This document shows, one piece after another, positions 1 through 6,280 of a stretch of DNA of 10,120 nucleotides (the first letter of the stretch is position 1; the number at the start of each line of letters is the position of its first letter). A model generated the notes under the pieces. It had not been told where the DNA came from. It was given only the letters and a program-made list of their open reading frames with translations, and ran no database searches. This DNA is from an uncultured Bacteroidales bacterium (lineage in GTDB: Bacteria > Bacteroidota > Bacteroidia > Bacteroidales > UBA932), in assembly GCA_946545765.1 (NCBI GenBank), contig CAMNNS010000048.1, forward strand, positions 1 through 10,120, in the 5' to 3' direction. A program made the translations under genes and the position numbers.

Positions 1-33
1 TTAGCAAAGGTTGGTTTCAACATACCCAAATAA
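1..33 (+). CDS. Possible 3' end of an unidentified plus-strand gene
   Basis: Read in frame 1, the first bases give LAKVGFNIPK and then a TAA stop at 31-33. The short peptide has ordinary protein composition, and a plus-strand gene ending here would explain why the palindrome at 107-142 has T-runs on both sides. Ten codons are too few to identify a family, and an open stretch this short can occur by chance. I infer a gene end from context only. Confidence 0.3.
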   Translation, partial: LAKVGFNIPK

Positions 34-38
34 AACAC

Positions 39-74
39 CAGCGAGACAAACAATCATTTTTGTTTATCTCGCTG
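39..74. other. Strong hairpin of unknown role
   Basis: The arm CAGCGAGA (39-46) pairs exactly with TCTCGCTG (67-74). After one C/A mismatch the stem continues through ACAAACAA-type pairing (48-53 with 60-65), leaving a loop of about six bases. There is no T-run after either arm, so it is not a canonical terminator. It is followed by a short GCCG/CGGC stem (74-77 with 87-90) and then by the terminator palindrome at 107-142. It could be a structured 3' untranslated region of the gene ending at 33, part of a small RNA, or a repeat element. The pairing is seen directly; the role is not known. Confidence 0.4.
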
Positions 75-106
75 CCGTTAAGTTGGCGGCTAACTGCTAA
101 GCATAA

Positions 107-142
107 AAAAAACAAGCGATGAAATTTCATCGCTTGTTTTTT
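107..142. terminator. Bidirectional rho-independent terminator, perfect 36-bp palindrome
   Basis: Bases 107-124 are the exact reverse complement of 125-142, centred on GAAA/TTTC, with a GC-containing core (CAAGCGATG / CATCGCTTG) flanked by A-runs on the left and T-runs on the right. On either strand this gives a stem followed by a U-tract. The stop codon of the minus-strand DUF2795 gene (141-143) overlaps its right edge. It probably terminates that gene and also a plus-strand gene arriving from the left. Confidence 0.75.
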
Positions 143-362
143 AATATTCATCTTCGTTAAAAAGAAAATCTTCTTTGCTTGGATAGTCGGGCCATAACTC
201 TTCTATCCCTTCAAATACCTCCTCTTCATCCTCAATATCTTGAAGATTTTCAATTACCTCTTCTGGTGCCCCAGAGCGTATTGCATAATCTATAAGTTCG
301 CTTTTTGTAGCTGGCCAAGGTGCATCTTCTAATTTTGAAGCCAATTCAAGTGTCCAATACAT
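141..362 (-). CDS. DUF2795 family small acidic protein
   Basis: A 73-residue protein beginning MYWTLELASKLEDAPWP and ending in a strongly acidic tail. From memory it matches the short DUF2795 proteins found as single conserved genes in Bacteroidales; the block WPATKSELIDYAIRSGAP (about residues 16-33) is the recognisable core. No enzyme motif, signal peptide or membrane segment is visible, and glutamate and aspartate dominate the second half, so a soluble cytoplasmic protein is expected. The family's biochemical role is unknown. It is separated by 111 bp from the adenosyltransferase gene upstream on the same strand. That gap has its own promoter-like element, so it is probably transcribed separately and ended by the palindrome at 107-142. 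Confidence 0.88.
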   Translation of the reverse strand: MYWTLELASKLEDAPWPATKSELIDYAIRSGAPEEVIENLQDIEDEEEVFEGIEELWPDYPSKEDFLFNEDEY

Positions 363-415
363 ATCAAAGATTTGTTAATAATATATAATGCTATATATAC
401 TCCCTAAATGGGTTG

Positions 416-423
416 CAAATATA
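416..423 (-). promoter_or_regulatory. Candidate -7 element for the DUF2795 gene
   Basis: On the minus strand these bases read TATATTTG, an exact fit to the Bacteroidetes -7 consensus TAnnTTTG. They lie about 54 bp upstream of the ATG at 362. No TTTG-like -33 box is present at the usual 19-21 bp spacing; the closest is ATTG (441-444) at 17 bp. This is a consensus match only. Confidence 0.45.
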
Positions 424-473
424 ATAGAAAAATCAAATCACAATATCAATCATAGATTTTTTTTATCAATTAT

Positions 474-1052
474 CTATGGCAACCAAAATTCTTCTGGAGT
501 TTGTGTTATATGGCAGAAATATCGCGATAGGGTAAATAAAAAATCTGATAAACGATTAAGGTATTTGCGACCAAATTGTATATTTGCTGTAACTTGTTGA
601 TTTGCAGCTGTTACTAATAGGCTTCTCCTTTCGCATCGGCGACAAATGGTCCTTGCAACATGACAATATGCAGATTGAATAGGGGAACTTGGTAAAACAA
701 ATGCTTTTAACTGTGGAAGTTGTTCTGTTAGTTTATCTATTTTCTCCTCTAACCACTCTAATTCTTTTGAATCGCTCTCTTTAATCTCTTTTTTACTGCC
801 ATCTTCTGGAGTTGCAAAATAGGCAGCCACAAACATTAAAACTTTTTGAATTCTAAGGAGATCTTTCTTTATTTCCTCTCTATGTTGTTGAGTAATATTA
901 TTTTCATTGCAGAGAGAGACTACAACCCCTAACGAAGATATTAGTTCATCTACATCGCCATACGCCTCTACTCTTGGATGATTTTTAGCAACCCTCTCTC
1001 CACCAATAAGTGAAGTGGTTCCATCGTCCCCCTTTTTAGTATATATTTTCAT
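474..1052 (-). CDS. PduO-type cob(I)yrinic acid a,c-diamide adenosyltransferase
   Basis: A 192-residue enzyme that transfers the adenosyl group of ATP to cob(I)alamin or related corrinoids, giving the coenzyme B12 form used by enzymes such as methylmalonyl-CoA mutase. The N-terminal ATP-binding signature TKKGDDGTTSL is at residues 5-15 and RVEAYGDVDEL at 27-37. The helical motif RTICRRCERR (134-143) carries the arginines and glutamate typical of PduO/MMAB enzymes, and YLNRLSDFLFTLSRY (164-178) is the conserved C-terminal helix. Length is normal for the single-domain form, and no signal peptide is seen, so it is cytoplasmic. The ATG at 1052 lies four bases after the stop of the ABC ATPase gene, whose last codons supply a purine-rich GAGAGGGGAT tract ahead of the start. 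Co-transcription is likely. No other B12 gene is in the window. Confidence 0.92.
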   Translation of the reverse strand: MKIYTKKGDDGTTSLIGGERVAKNHPRVEAYGDVDELISSLGVVVSLCNENNITQQHREEIKKDLLRIQKVLMFVAAYFATPEDGSKKEIKESDSKELEWLEEKIDKLTEQLPQLKAFVLPSSPIQSAYCHVARTICRRCERRSLLVTAANQQVTANIQFGRKYLNRLSDFLFTLSRYFCHITQTPEEFWLP

Positions 1053-1056
1053 ATTT

Positions 1057-1773
1057 TTATCCCCTCTCTAATGTTGGATGTGGATTAACAATATCACTCT
1101 CTATCTGACCATCTTTAAGTCTTACTATTCTTCTTGCATATTTGGATATATCATCTTCGTGGGTAACAACTATAATTGTGTTTCCCGCCTGATAGATTTT
1201 TTCAAATATTTTCATTATTTCGGTAGATGTTTTTGAATCTAAATTTCCTGTTGGTTCATCTGCTAAAACAATGGTTGGATTATTTATTATTGCTCTTGCA
1301 ATTGCAACTCTTTGTCGTTGTCCTCCAGATAGTTCAGAAGGTTTATGTTCCATTCTGTCTCCTAATCCTACAATATCCAATGCTTTAGTTGCCATCTCAT
1401 CTCTTTTTTCTTTTGGCACCCCTGAGTAAATTAGTGGAAGTGCAACATTTTCTAAAGAAGAATATCTTGGTAACAGGTTAAAAGATTGGAAGATAAAACC
1501 AATCTCCTTGTTTCTTACATCGGCAAGTTCTCCATCTTCCATTTTACTTACATCTGTTCCGTTTAGAATATATGTACCATCTGTTGGGGTATCTAAACAT
1601 CCAAGAATATTCATCATAGTAGATTTACCACTTCCGGATGGCCCCATAATAGCAACATAGTCATTTTTGTAAATATTCAGCGATACGCCATCTAACGCTT
1701 TAACTTTTTGAGAACCAAGAATATAAGTTTTATAAAGATTCTCAATTTTAATTACTTCTTTTCTCTCACTCAT
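1057..1773 (-). CDS. MacB/LolD-type ABC transporter ATP-binding protein
   Basis: A 238-residue ATPase subunit of the MacB/LolD/FtsE group, which powers type VII ABC systems acting on the periplasm and outer membrane rather than classical import. Walker A GPSGSGKS is at residues 44-51. The Q-loop is in GFIFQSFNLLPRYSSLENV, the signature is LSGGQRQRVAIARA, Walker B is VLADEPTGNLDS and the H-loop is VVTHE. The PTGNLD extension and the ALDGVSLNI start are typical of this group. The matching permease (FtsX/MacB-like) is not beside it: its neighbours are futalosine hydrolase (30-bp gap) and the adenosyltransferase (4-bp gap). Substrate is therefore unknown. The subfamily call is firm; a specific name such as MacB or LolD is not supported. 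Confidence 0.9.
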   Translation of the reverse strand: MSERKEVIKIENLYKTYILGSQKVKALDGVSLNIYKNDYVAIMGPSGSGKSTMMNILGCLDTPTDGTYILNGTDVSKMEDGELADVRNKEIGFIFQSFNLLPRYSSLENVALPLIYSGVPKEKRDEMATKALDIVGLGDRMEHKPSELSGGQRQRVAIARAIINNPTIVLADEPTGNLDSKTSTEIMKIFEKIYQAGNTIIVVTHEDDISKYARRIVRLKDGQIESDIVNPHPTLERG

Positions 1774-1803
1774 TTCTCCATTATTTTTTAATTAGTATTA
1801 GTA

Positions 1804-2490
1804 TTATCTGTTTGCAATTTTACTAAAAAATTCTTTACAAGTTTGGGTGAGTGTATCTAAAGCAGCAGATGTATCCCATTTAGAAGTATCTGCCTCTCCT
1901 ACTTTATTAGATACAGTTCTTATCTCGATAAAATGGATATATTCACAAAGACAAACATAAAAAAATCCTCCCCCCTCCATACTCTCTATTTCATATTCAT
2001 CTCTTTTCTTTTGAGCTAAATCTACCCCCTCGCTAATTGTTTGAACTGTAACCCCTTTTGCTTTTGGAATATCTTTTATAATATCGTTGAAGAAATCTTG
2101 TAATTTGGTCATTTTTAAAACTCCATCAACAAAAGGGAAGGTGTTAGAATCTATATATTTGGAATCAAATAATGAGGTGAATCCATTTTTTGTCATAAAC
2201 CCTAAATCGCCAAATCTCTCCTCCTCTACAATAGCCACCGAGCCAATAGGGAACTTATCTAAATTATAACTACCTGCAATTCCAATATTTATTACTAAAG
2301 TATAGGGTTGCCCATTCATGCGAGCTTCCCAAATTTTTTTTGTAACACTATACGCAACTGCAGTAGAACCAATTCCGGTAAGCATAAATTCAATCTTTAC
2401 CTTCTCTGCAATTTTACTTTCAAAAGGTCTTAAAGCAATTTTAGCGCAATCTAATTCTTCTTGCTCTGCTGCACAAAATAATATCCTCAT
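1804..2490 (-). CDS. mqnB: Futalosine hydrolase
   Basis: A 228-residue member of the nucleoside phosphorylase/hydrolase (PNP_UDP) fold that fits MqnB, which cleaves futalosine to hypoxanthine and dehypoxanthine futalosine in the alternative menaquinone pathway. Visible features are VINIGIAGSY (residues 66-75), VAIVEEERFGDLG (about 85-97), the ribose-contact region ESMEGGGFFYVC (169-180) and the late IRTVSNKVGEADTSKWD, which resembles the SN-VG-D-W block I associate with MqnB. MTA/SAH nucleosidases differ there. The ME pair of the ribose site is kept, followed by GGG where MEGAA-type residues are common. No signal peptide, so cytoplasmic. It lies 33 bp after the sensor kinase and 30 bp before the ABC ATPase on the same strand. 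Other mqn genes are absent from the window, so use of this pathway by the organism is inferred. Confidence 0.82.
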   Translation of the reverse strand: MRILFCAAEQEELDCAKIALRPFESKIAEKVKIEFMLTGIGSTAVAYSVTKKIWEARMNGQPYTLVINIGIAGSYNLDKFPIGSVAIVEEERFGDLGFMTKNGFTSLFDSKYIDSNTFPFVDGVLKMTKLQDFFNDIIKDIPKAKGVTVQTISEGVDLAQKKRDEYEIESMEGGGFFYVCLCEYIHFIEIRTVSNKVGEADTSKWDTSAALDTLTQTCKEFFSKIANR

Positions 2491-2523
2491 ATATCTCTGT
2501 TTGGTTTTGCGAATATAAAAAAA

Positions 2524-3921
2524 TTATAAAGAATATATAAAGAACTCAAATATAATGCCACCCTCGTTCCCATTTATAGCTCTAATCTCTCCTTTATGAA
2601 ATGCTACGGCGTTTTTTACAATTGCTAACCCCAATCCCGAACCCCCTGTCTTTCTCGATCTACCTTCATCTACTCTGTAAAATCTTTCAAATATCATATT
2701 AAGAGTCTCTTTTGGTACCCCTTTACCTGTATCTTTGTAAATAAATTCAATACAACTACCATTATTCTCATTTCTATTTGCACAAATAAAAATTTTACAT
2801 CCTTTACCACCATGTTCTATGGTATTGTCTATTAGATTTTTAAACAAAGAATACAATAACGAGTAACAACCGTTTATATCAATATCTTCATCTATTGTAT
2901 AATCAAGAGTAATATTATTTGTTTTAAGTTTTATCTCTATCGCTTGAATAACATCTTTTATACAACTTAAAATATTCACTCTTTCAACTTTATAAAAAGG
3001 TTGTTCGTTTTTAAGAATATTAGCCTCATCTAATTTATTAAGTGTAGAGACCTCGTTTATCAAATGAGAAAGTCTTAATGTTTGAGAATAGACCTTTTCT
3101 AAAAACTCTTTTTTCTTCTCCTCTTCTATATCGGGAGTGTTAATAATAGTCTCTAAATAGGCTTTAATTGCTGTAACAGGAGTTTTAAGTTCATGTGCTA
3201 TATTGTGGCTTATCTGTTGTTTATATTTTTTTGCCACTTCTAACTGCTTGAAAATATTAGCAATCTCCTTTCCAACGCTACCATAATCATCATTGCCAAA
3301 CTCAATATCACTTAAATCATTATTGTTTTTAATTGCGTGAGTTAGTTGTAAATATGATTTTAGAGGCTTGGATAATTTCTTTGAAATAATTAAAGACGCT
3401 AAAATTAAGGCAATTAACAAAAGTGCAATTAGAAGAAAGTATTTATTGTTTTTCTCTAATTGAAGTGGCTCTTGAGTACTTAAAATAGAGTATGTTTTTA
3501 TAAAAAATTTTTTATCGTAAAGTTTAGCATGAAATAGCAACTCCTCTTCATTGTTTGTAAATGAAGTTCTTAGAGCATTCCCTTCACCTTGTATTTTAGC
3601 TTGCAGAATTTCTGTATTTTTTATCTGATTATCCTGATACGATTCCTCTCTCTCTCTGCTATCATAAATTACATACCCTAAACTATCTAAGATAGTAAAA
3701 TCTATCCTATTATTCTTTGTTATATCCTCGGGTGATGTGCCATTGGATAGCTGTTTATAAATGTCTATATTGTAATTACTTAATTCTTTTTGCAAAGAAG
3801 AAATACTATAACTCCTGTTTTGTTTTGAAATCCAGACAGTAAAGGCAAGGGCAGCAAATACTAACAGCAATAAAAAATAGAGCAATAACCTATATCTGTA
3901 TTTTATTTTAAACTTTGTCAT
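2524..3921 (-). CDS. PhoR-like two-component sensor histidine kinase
   Basis: A 465-residue membrane kinase. TM1 is at about 11-31 and TM2 at about 160-180. Between them, about 130 residues face the periplasm and contain a PhoR-like PAS/PDC pattern (TILDSLGYVIYDS, then GEG-LRTS) at about 74-146. A HAMP-like linker (about 180-232) leads to the H-box IAHELKTP with phospho-accepting His243. The ATPase domain has the N-box NLIDNTIEH (362-370), G1 DTGKG (397-401), F-box FERFYR (411-416) and G2 GGSGLGL (426-432). All catalytic elements look intact. Its start overlaps the end of the response regulator gene by 14 bp, the usual sign of a cognate pair with translational coupling. The stimulus cannot be read from sequence; similarity to PhoR or RprX is at family level only. 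Confidence 0.93.
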   Translation of the reverse strand: MTKFKIKYRYRLLLYFLLLLVFAALAFTVWISKQNRSYSISSLQKELSNYNIDIYKQLSNGTSPEDITKNNRIDFTILDSLGYVIYDSREREESYQDNQIKNTEILQAKIQGEGNALRTSFTNNEEELLFHAKLYDKKFFIKTYSILSTQEPLQLEKNNKYFLLIALLLIALILASLIISKKLSKPLKSYLQLTHAIKNNNDLSDIEFGNDDYGSVGKEIANIFKQLEVAKKYKQQISHNIAHELKTPVTAIKAYLETIINTPDIEEEKKKEFLEKVYSQTLRLSHLINEVSTLNKLDEANILKNEQPFYKVERVNILSCIKDVIQAIEIKLKTNNITLDYTIDEDIDINGCYSLLYSLFKNLIDNTIEHGGKGCKIFICANRNENNGSCIEFIYKDTGKGVPKETLNMIFERFYRVDEGRSRKTGGSGLGLAIVKNAVAFHKGEIRAINGNEGGIIFEFFIYSL

Positions 3922-4654
3922 TTAAAGAATATCCGTATCCCGATCTGTTAACTAATAAATTTGAAGCTTCACCTAATTTTTTTCTTAACCTTGCAATGTG
4001 AACATCTACAGTTCTTTCTGTAACTATAGTATTATCTCTCCACACCCTTTTAAGAATTTCTTGTCTTGATATTAGTTTACCTGGGTGTGTCGCTAAATAC
4101 TCAAGGATACTCCACTCTTTTTTTGTGAGAACTATTTCATTACCACATAAATAAGCCCTCTTATTTGAGAAATCTATATTCAATGGGCCAAAAGTACTCT
4201 TATCGGTTAGAGCCTCATCTTGCTGATGTAATTCGGTTGTCTTAACTTCTGAATAATTTTTTCTATACCGTGTAATAACAGCTCCTACCCTTGCAATCAC
4301 CTCATTTATAGAGAAAGGTTTTGATATATAATCGTCTCCTCCATTCTCAAAACCTTTTAAGATATTTGGTTCTCCCCCTAAAGCGGAGATGAAAATTATA
4401 GGTGTCTGAATATTAAATTCCTTTCGTAATAAATTAGAAAAATCTATCCCACTTATCCCCCCAAGCATTATATCTAATAGAATAAGATCAAAGTTATTAG
4501 AGCTTATCACTCTAATAGCCTCTTCTGCACTATTTGAGGTAGAGACATTGTATCCGTTTTTTTCTAAATTGTATTGTAAAATTTCGCAGATACTCTCTTC
4601 GTCATCTACTATTAGAATAGTACCTTTAATATCTTTGTTAAGAACTTGTTCCAT
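3908..4654 (-). CDS. OmpR/PhoB-family response regulator
   Basis: A 248-residue regulator. The receiver domain (about 11-128) has the acidic pair D17/D18, phospho-accepting Asp61 in LILLDIML, Ser90 in IFISALGG and Lys112 in SKPF. A polar linker of about 25 residues leads to a winged-helix DNA-binding domain (about 150-245) with EWSILEYLATHPGKLISRQ, the recognition-helix region RTVDVHIARLRKKLG and the terminal hairpin GYGYSL. It is the first gene of the minus-strand run and overlaps the kinase gene. Upstream sit a TACCTTTG promoter element and a nine-codon reading frame whose stop shares a base with this ATG (TAATG). Targets are unknown; the pair may act on itself or on the divergent folE, but no repeated binding site is evident. 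Confidence 0.94.
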   Translation of the reverse strand: MEQVLNKDIKGTILIVDDEESICEILQYNLEKNGYNVSTSNSAEEAIRVISSNNFDLILLDIMLGGISGIDFSNLLRKEFNIQTPIIFISALGGEPNILKGFENGGDDYISKPFSINEVIARVGAVITRYRKNYSEVKTTELHQQDEALTDKSTFGPLNIDFSNKRAYLCGNEIVLTKKEWSILEYLATHPGKLISRQEILKRVWRDNTIVTERTVDVHIARLRKKLGEASNLLVNRSGYGYSLNDKV

Positions 4655-4683
4655 TATGATAATATTAAGCCCTTTGTACCCAT
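4654..4683 (-). CDS. Possible nine-codon upstream ORF coupled to the response regulator
   Basis: In the leader of the response regulator, an ATG at 4683-4681 opens a frame reading MGTKGLILS, with its TAA at 4656-4654. The last A of that stop is the first base of the regulator's ATG, a TAATG junction typical of translational re-initiation. A purine-rich GGGGAGAAA tract directly precedes the small ORF. The candidate start point, just downstream of the TACCTTTG element at 4708-4715, would place the whole small ORF on the mRNA. The geometry is seen in the sequence; translation is inferred, and a short ORF like this could be accidental. Confidence 0.25.
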   Translation of the reverse strand: MGTKGLILS

Positions 4684-4707
4684 TTTCTCCCCACTATAAG
4701 TCGTTCG

Positions 4708-4739
4708 CAAAGGTAGCGAATAAAGAGTATTTTTGCAAT
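4708..4739 (-). promoter_or_regulatory. Candidate promoter of the response regulator/kinase run
   Basis: On the minus strand the -7 element reads TACCTTTG (4715-4708), an exact fit to TAnnTTTG. ATTG (4739-4736) lies 20 bp upstream as a -33-like box. The predicted start is near 4700, giving a leader of about 45 bases before the ATG at 4654. Confidence 0.55.
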
Positions 4740-4744
4740 ATGAG

Positions 4745-4776
4745 GTTGCATAGCTAAATTATTTTTAACACCTTTG
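4745..4776 (+). promoter_or_regulatory. Candidate promoter of folE
   Basis: GTTG at 4745-4748 is followed 20 bp later by CACCTTTG (4769-4776), one base off the TAnnTTTG consensus. It would give a leader of about 33 bases before the folE ATG at 4816. A second possibility is TATTTTTG at 4728-4735, an exact -7 fit with GTTCG-like -33 bases at 4703-4707. That one overlaps the opposing promoter of the response regulator. Confidence 0.4.
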
Positions 4777-4815
4777 CAAGCAATTTAGTATTTATAGAAT
4801 TAAGAATAGACAGCA

Positions 4816-5415
4816 ATGGGATATAAGAAAGAAGAATTTTTTGACCCTAAAATAACAAAAGAGTTAGAGGATCATTATTATGATATTCTAAAAAAAATTG
4901 GTGAGAATCCAGAAAGAGAAGGGCTTCTAAAAACCCCTCATAGAGTAGCCAAGAGTTTGCAGTTTTTAACACAAGGATATAGCATAGATCCTGTAGCAAT
5001 TTTAGAATCTGCAATGTTTAAAGAGGAATATCAACAAATGGTTTTGGTAAAAGATATTGAGGTCTATTCTATGTGTGAGCATCATATGTTACCATTTTAT
5101 GGTAAGGCACATGTAGCTTATATACCAAATGGTTACATCACAGGACTAAGTAAAATCCCTCGTGTTGTAGATGTATTTGCACGCCGTCTTCAGGTGCAAG
5201 AGAGAATGACAGTCCAAATAAGAGATTGCATTCAAGACACATTACATCCTCTTGGGGTAGCAGTTGTAATTGAGGCATCTCATATGTGTATGCAAATAAG
5301 GGGAGTACAAAAACAAAACTCTGTTACTACCACTTCTGCATTTACAGGTGCTTTTTTAAATAATGCAAAAACAAGAGAAGAATTTATGAGATTAATAGGG
5401 GCTAATTTGCATTAA
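4816..5415 (+). CDS. folE: GTP cyclohydrolase I
   Basis: A 199-residue cytoplasmic enzyme that converts GTP to 7,8-dihydroneopterin triphosphate, the first step to tetrahydrofolate. The zinc-site motif SMCEHHMLPFYGKAHVAY supplies Cys87 and His90, and SHMCMQIRG supplies Cys158. The 71-residue spacing between the two cysteines equals that of E. coli FolE (C110, C181). GLSKIPRVVDVFARRLQVQERM (about 110-131) and the C-terminal QNSVTTTSAFTGAF are also family hallmarks. Length fits the type IA enzyme. It is the only confident plus-strand gene in the window, divergent from the response regulator and converging on the metallophosphatase with 5 bp between stop codons. No other folate gene is nearby. 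Confidence 0.97.
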   Translation: MGYKKEEFFDPKITKELEDHYYDILKKIGENPEREGLLKTPHRVAKSLQFLTQGYSIDPVAILESAMFKEEYQQMVLVKDIEVYSMCEHHMLPFYGKAHVAYIPNGYITGLSKIPRVVDVFARRLQVQERMTVQIRDCIQDTLHPLGVAVVIEASHMCMQIRGVQKQNSVTTTSAFTGAFLNNAKTREEFMRLIGANLH

Positions 5416-5420
5416 CAAAA

Positions 5421-6248
5421 TTAGAACCAAATATCTAATCTTCCAACCTCGCACCCTTTCTCACCCGCCTGAACAACAGTAACATTCTTACCTGCTTTAT
5501 TTTTTATGATGGCAGGTTTTTTAATGAATGTATGAGAGTGCCCACCAACAATAATATCTATATTCTCGGTGTTGGCAGCAAGTTTTAAATCATCGGGATT
5601 CTGCTCATTCCCCCAATCATGACCACAATGAGTTAGGAGTATTATTAGCTCGCATCCCTCTTTTTTAAGTTCTCTTGCGTATCTGTTGAACACTCTATAT
5701 GGGTGTAAATATTTTATTGATTGTAAAGATTTTGGACTAACCAACCCTGCAAGATTAACTATCCCACCAATTATACCTATTTTTCTCCCTCCTCTCTTTA
5801 TTATCGTATAAGGTTTGATAACTCCTGCTAATGGAGATTTTCCAAAATTATAATTGGCACAAACTATAGGAAATTTTGCATTTTTAGCTCTCCTTGCAAT
5901 CTCATCTATTCCATTGTCAAACTCGTGATTACCAAGACATGCAACATCATACCCCAACGCATTCATCAACTCAATCTCAACATCTCCTTTAAAAATGGTA
6001 AAATAAGGTGTACCTTGTGAGAAATCTCCTGCATCTAAAAGAAGTACCTTATTCGGATGCTCTTTTCTTACAGAATTTATATAATTTTCTCTCCTTTCTA
6101 CCCCACCTAAACCTTTGTGTACTCCCGATTTAAAACTCTCTATTTGAGAGTGAGTATCGTTTGTGTGTAGAATTATTAAATCTTGCCCTTGAACAGCAGT
6201 AACGAGCAAAGTAAAGAGAGTAAATACGATATATATTTTTGTTCTCAT
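5421..6248 (-). CDS. Secreted metallophosphatase, N-terminal half of a split 5'-nucleotidase
   Basis: A 275-residue calcineurin-like phosphoesterase matching the catalytic domain of UshA-type 5'-nucleotidases. A signal peptide (about 1-22: charged start, hydrophobic core, VQGQ) predicts export. The two-metal site is complete: Asp31 and His33 in HTNDTH, Asp75 in LLDAGD, Asn107/His108 in CLGNHEFD, His207 in LTHCGHD, and His237/His239 in GGHSHT. The protein stops right after the metal domain (GRLDIWF), with no substrate-specificity domain. That domain is encoded by the preceding gene, 32 bp upstream on the same strand, with its own signal peptide. Together they probably dephosphorylate nucleotides in the periplasm. 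Split pairs like this are, from memory, common in Bacteroidales, so it does not look like a recent break. The family also covers nucleotide-sugar and cyclic-nucleotide hydrolases, so the exact substrate is open. Confidence 0.9.
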   Translation of the reverse strand: MRTKIYIVFTLFTLLVTAVQGQDLIILHTNDTHSQIESFKSGVHKGLGGVERRENYINSVRKEHPNKVLLLDAGDFSQGTPYFTIFKGDVEIELMNALGYDVACLGNHEFDNGIDEIARRAKNAKFPIVCANYNFGKSPLAGVIKPYTIIKRGGRKIGIIGGIVNLAGLVSPKSLQSIKYLHPYRVFNRYARELKKEGCELIILLTHCGHDWGNEQNPDDLKLAANTENIDIIVGGHSHTFIKKPAIIKNKAGKNVTVVQAGEKGCEVGRLDIWF

Positions 6249-6280
6249 TTTATATCTTGAATTTTATATTTCTAAAGTTG

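Noticed and set aside
1..106. Part of a tmRNA or tRNA
   Set aside because: TTAGCA at the left edge can pair with TGCTAA near 95-100, but no acceptor stem with CCA, no T-arm sequence and no credible tag-peptide context is present.
451..478. Terminator at the end of the adenosyltransferase gene
   Set aside because: CATAGAT (451-457) pairs with ATCTATG (472-478), but the run of T on the plus strand is in the loop and no T-run follows the stem on the minus strand.
388..600. Plus-strand open frame of 70 codons
   Set aside because: It overlaps the C-terminal coding part of the corrinoid adenosyltransferase on the other strand and resembles no known protein; it is an antisense by-product.
2510..2517. 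Promoter for mqnB
   Set aside because: The minus strand reads TATATTCG, one mismatch from TAnnTTTG, but there is no -33 box at a suitable distance and the leader would be only about 13 bases.
2087..2518. Two plus-strand open frames inside mqnB
   Set aside because: Both lie antisense to a well-supported futalosine hydrolase, have low-complexity hydrophobic or serine-rich content and show no domain.
2518..2540. Terminator after the sensor kinase
   Set aside because: There is a T-run after the kinase stop on the minus strand, but the preceding sequence is pure A/T with no GC stem.
6249..6280. Frameshift splitting one UshA-like gene
   Set aside because: Each part has its own ATG, signal peptide and stop, and the domain order is the reverse of the fused protein, so a simple frameshift cannot produce this.
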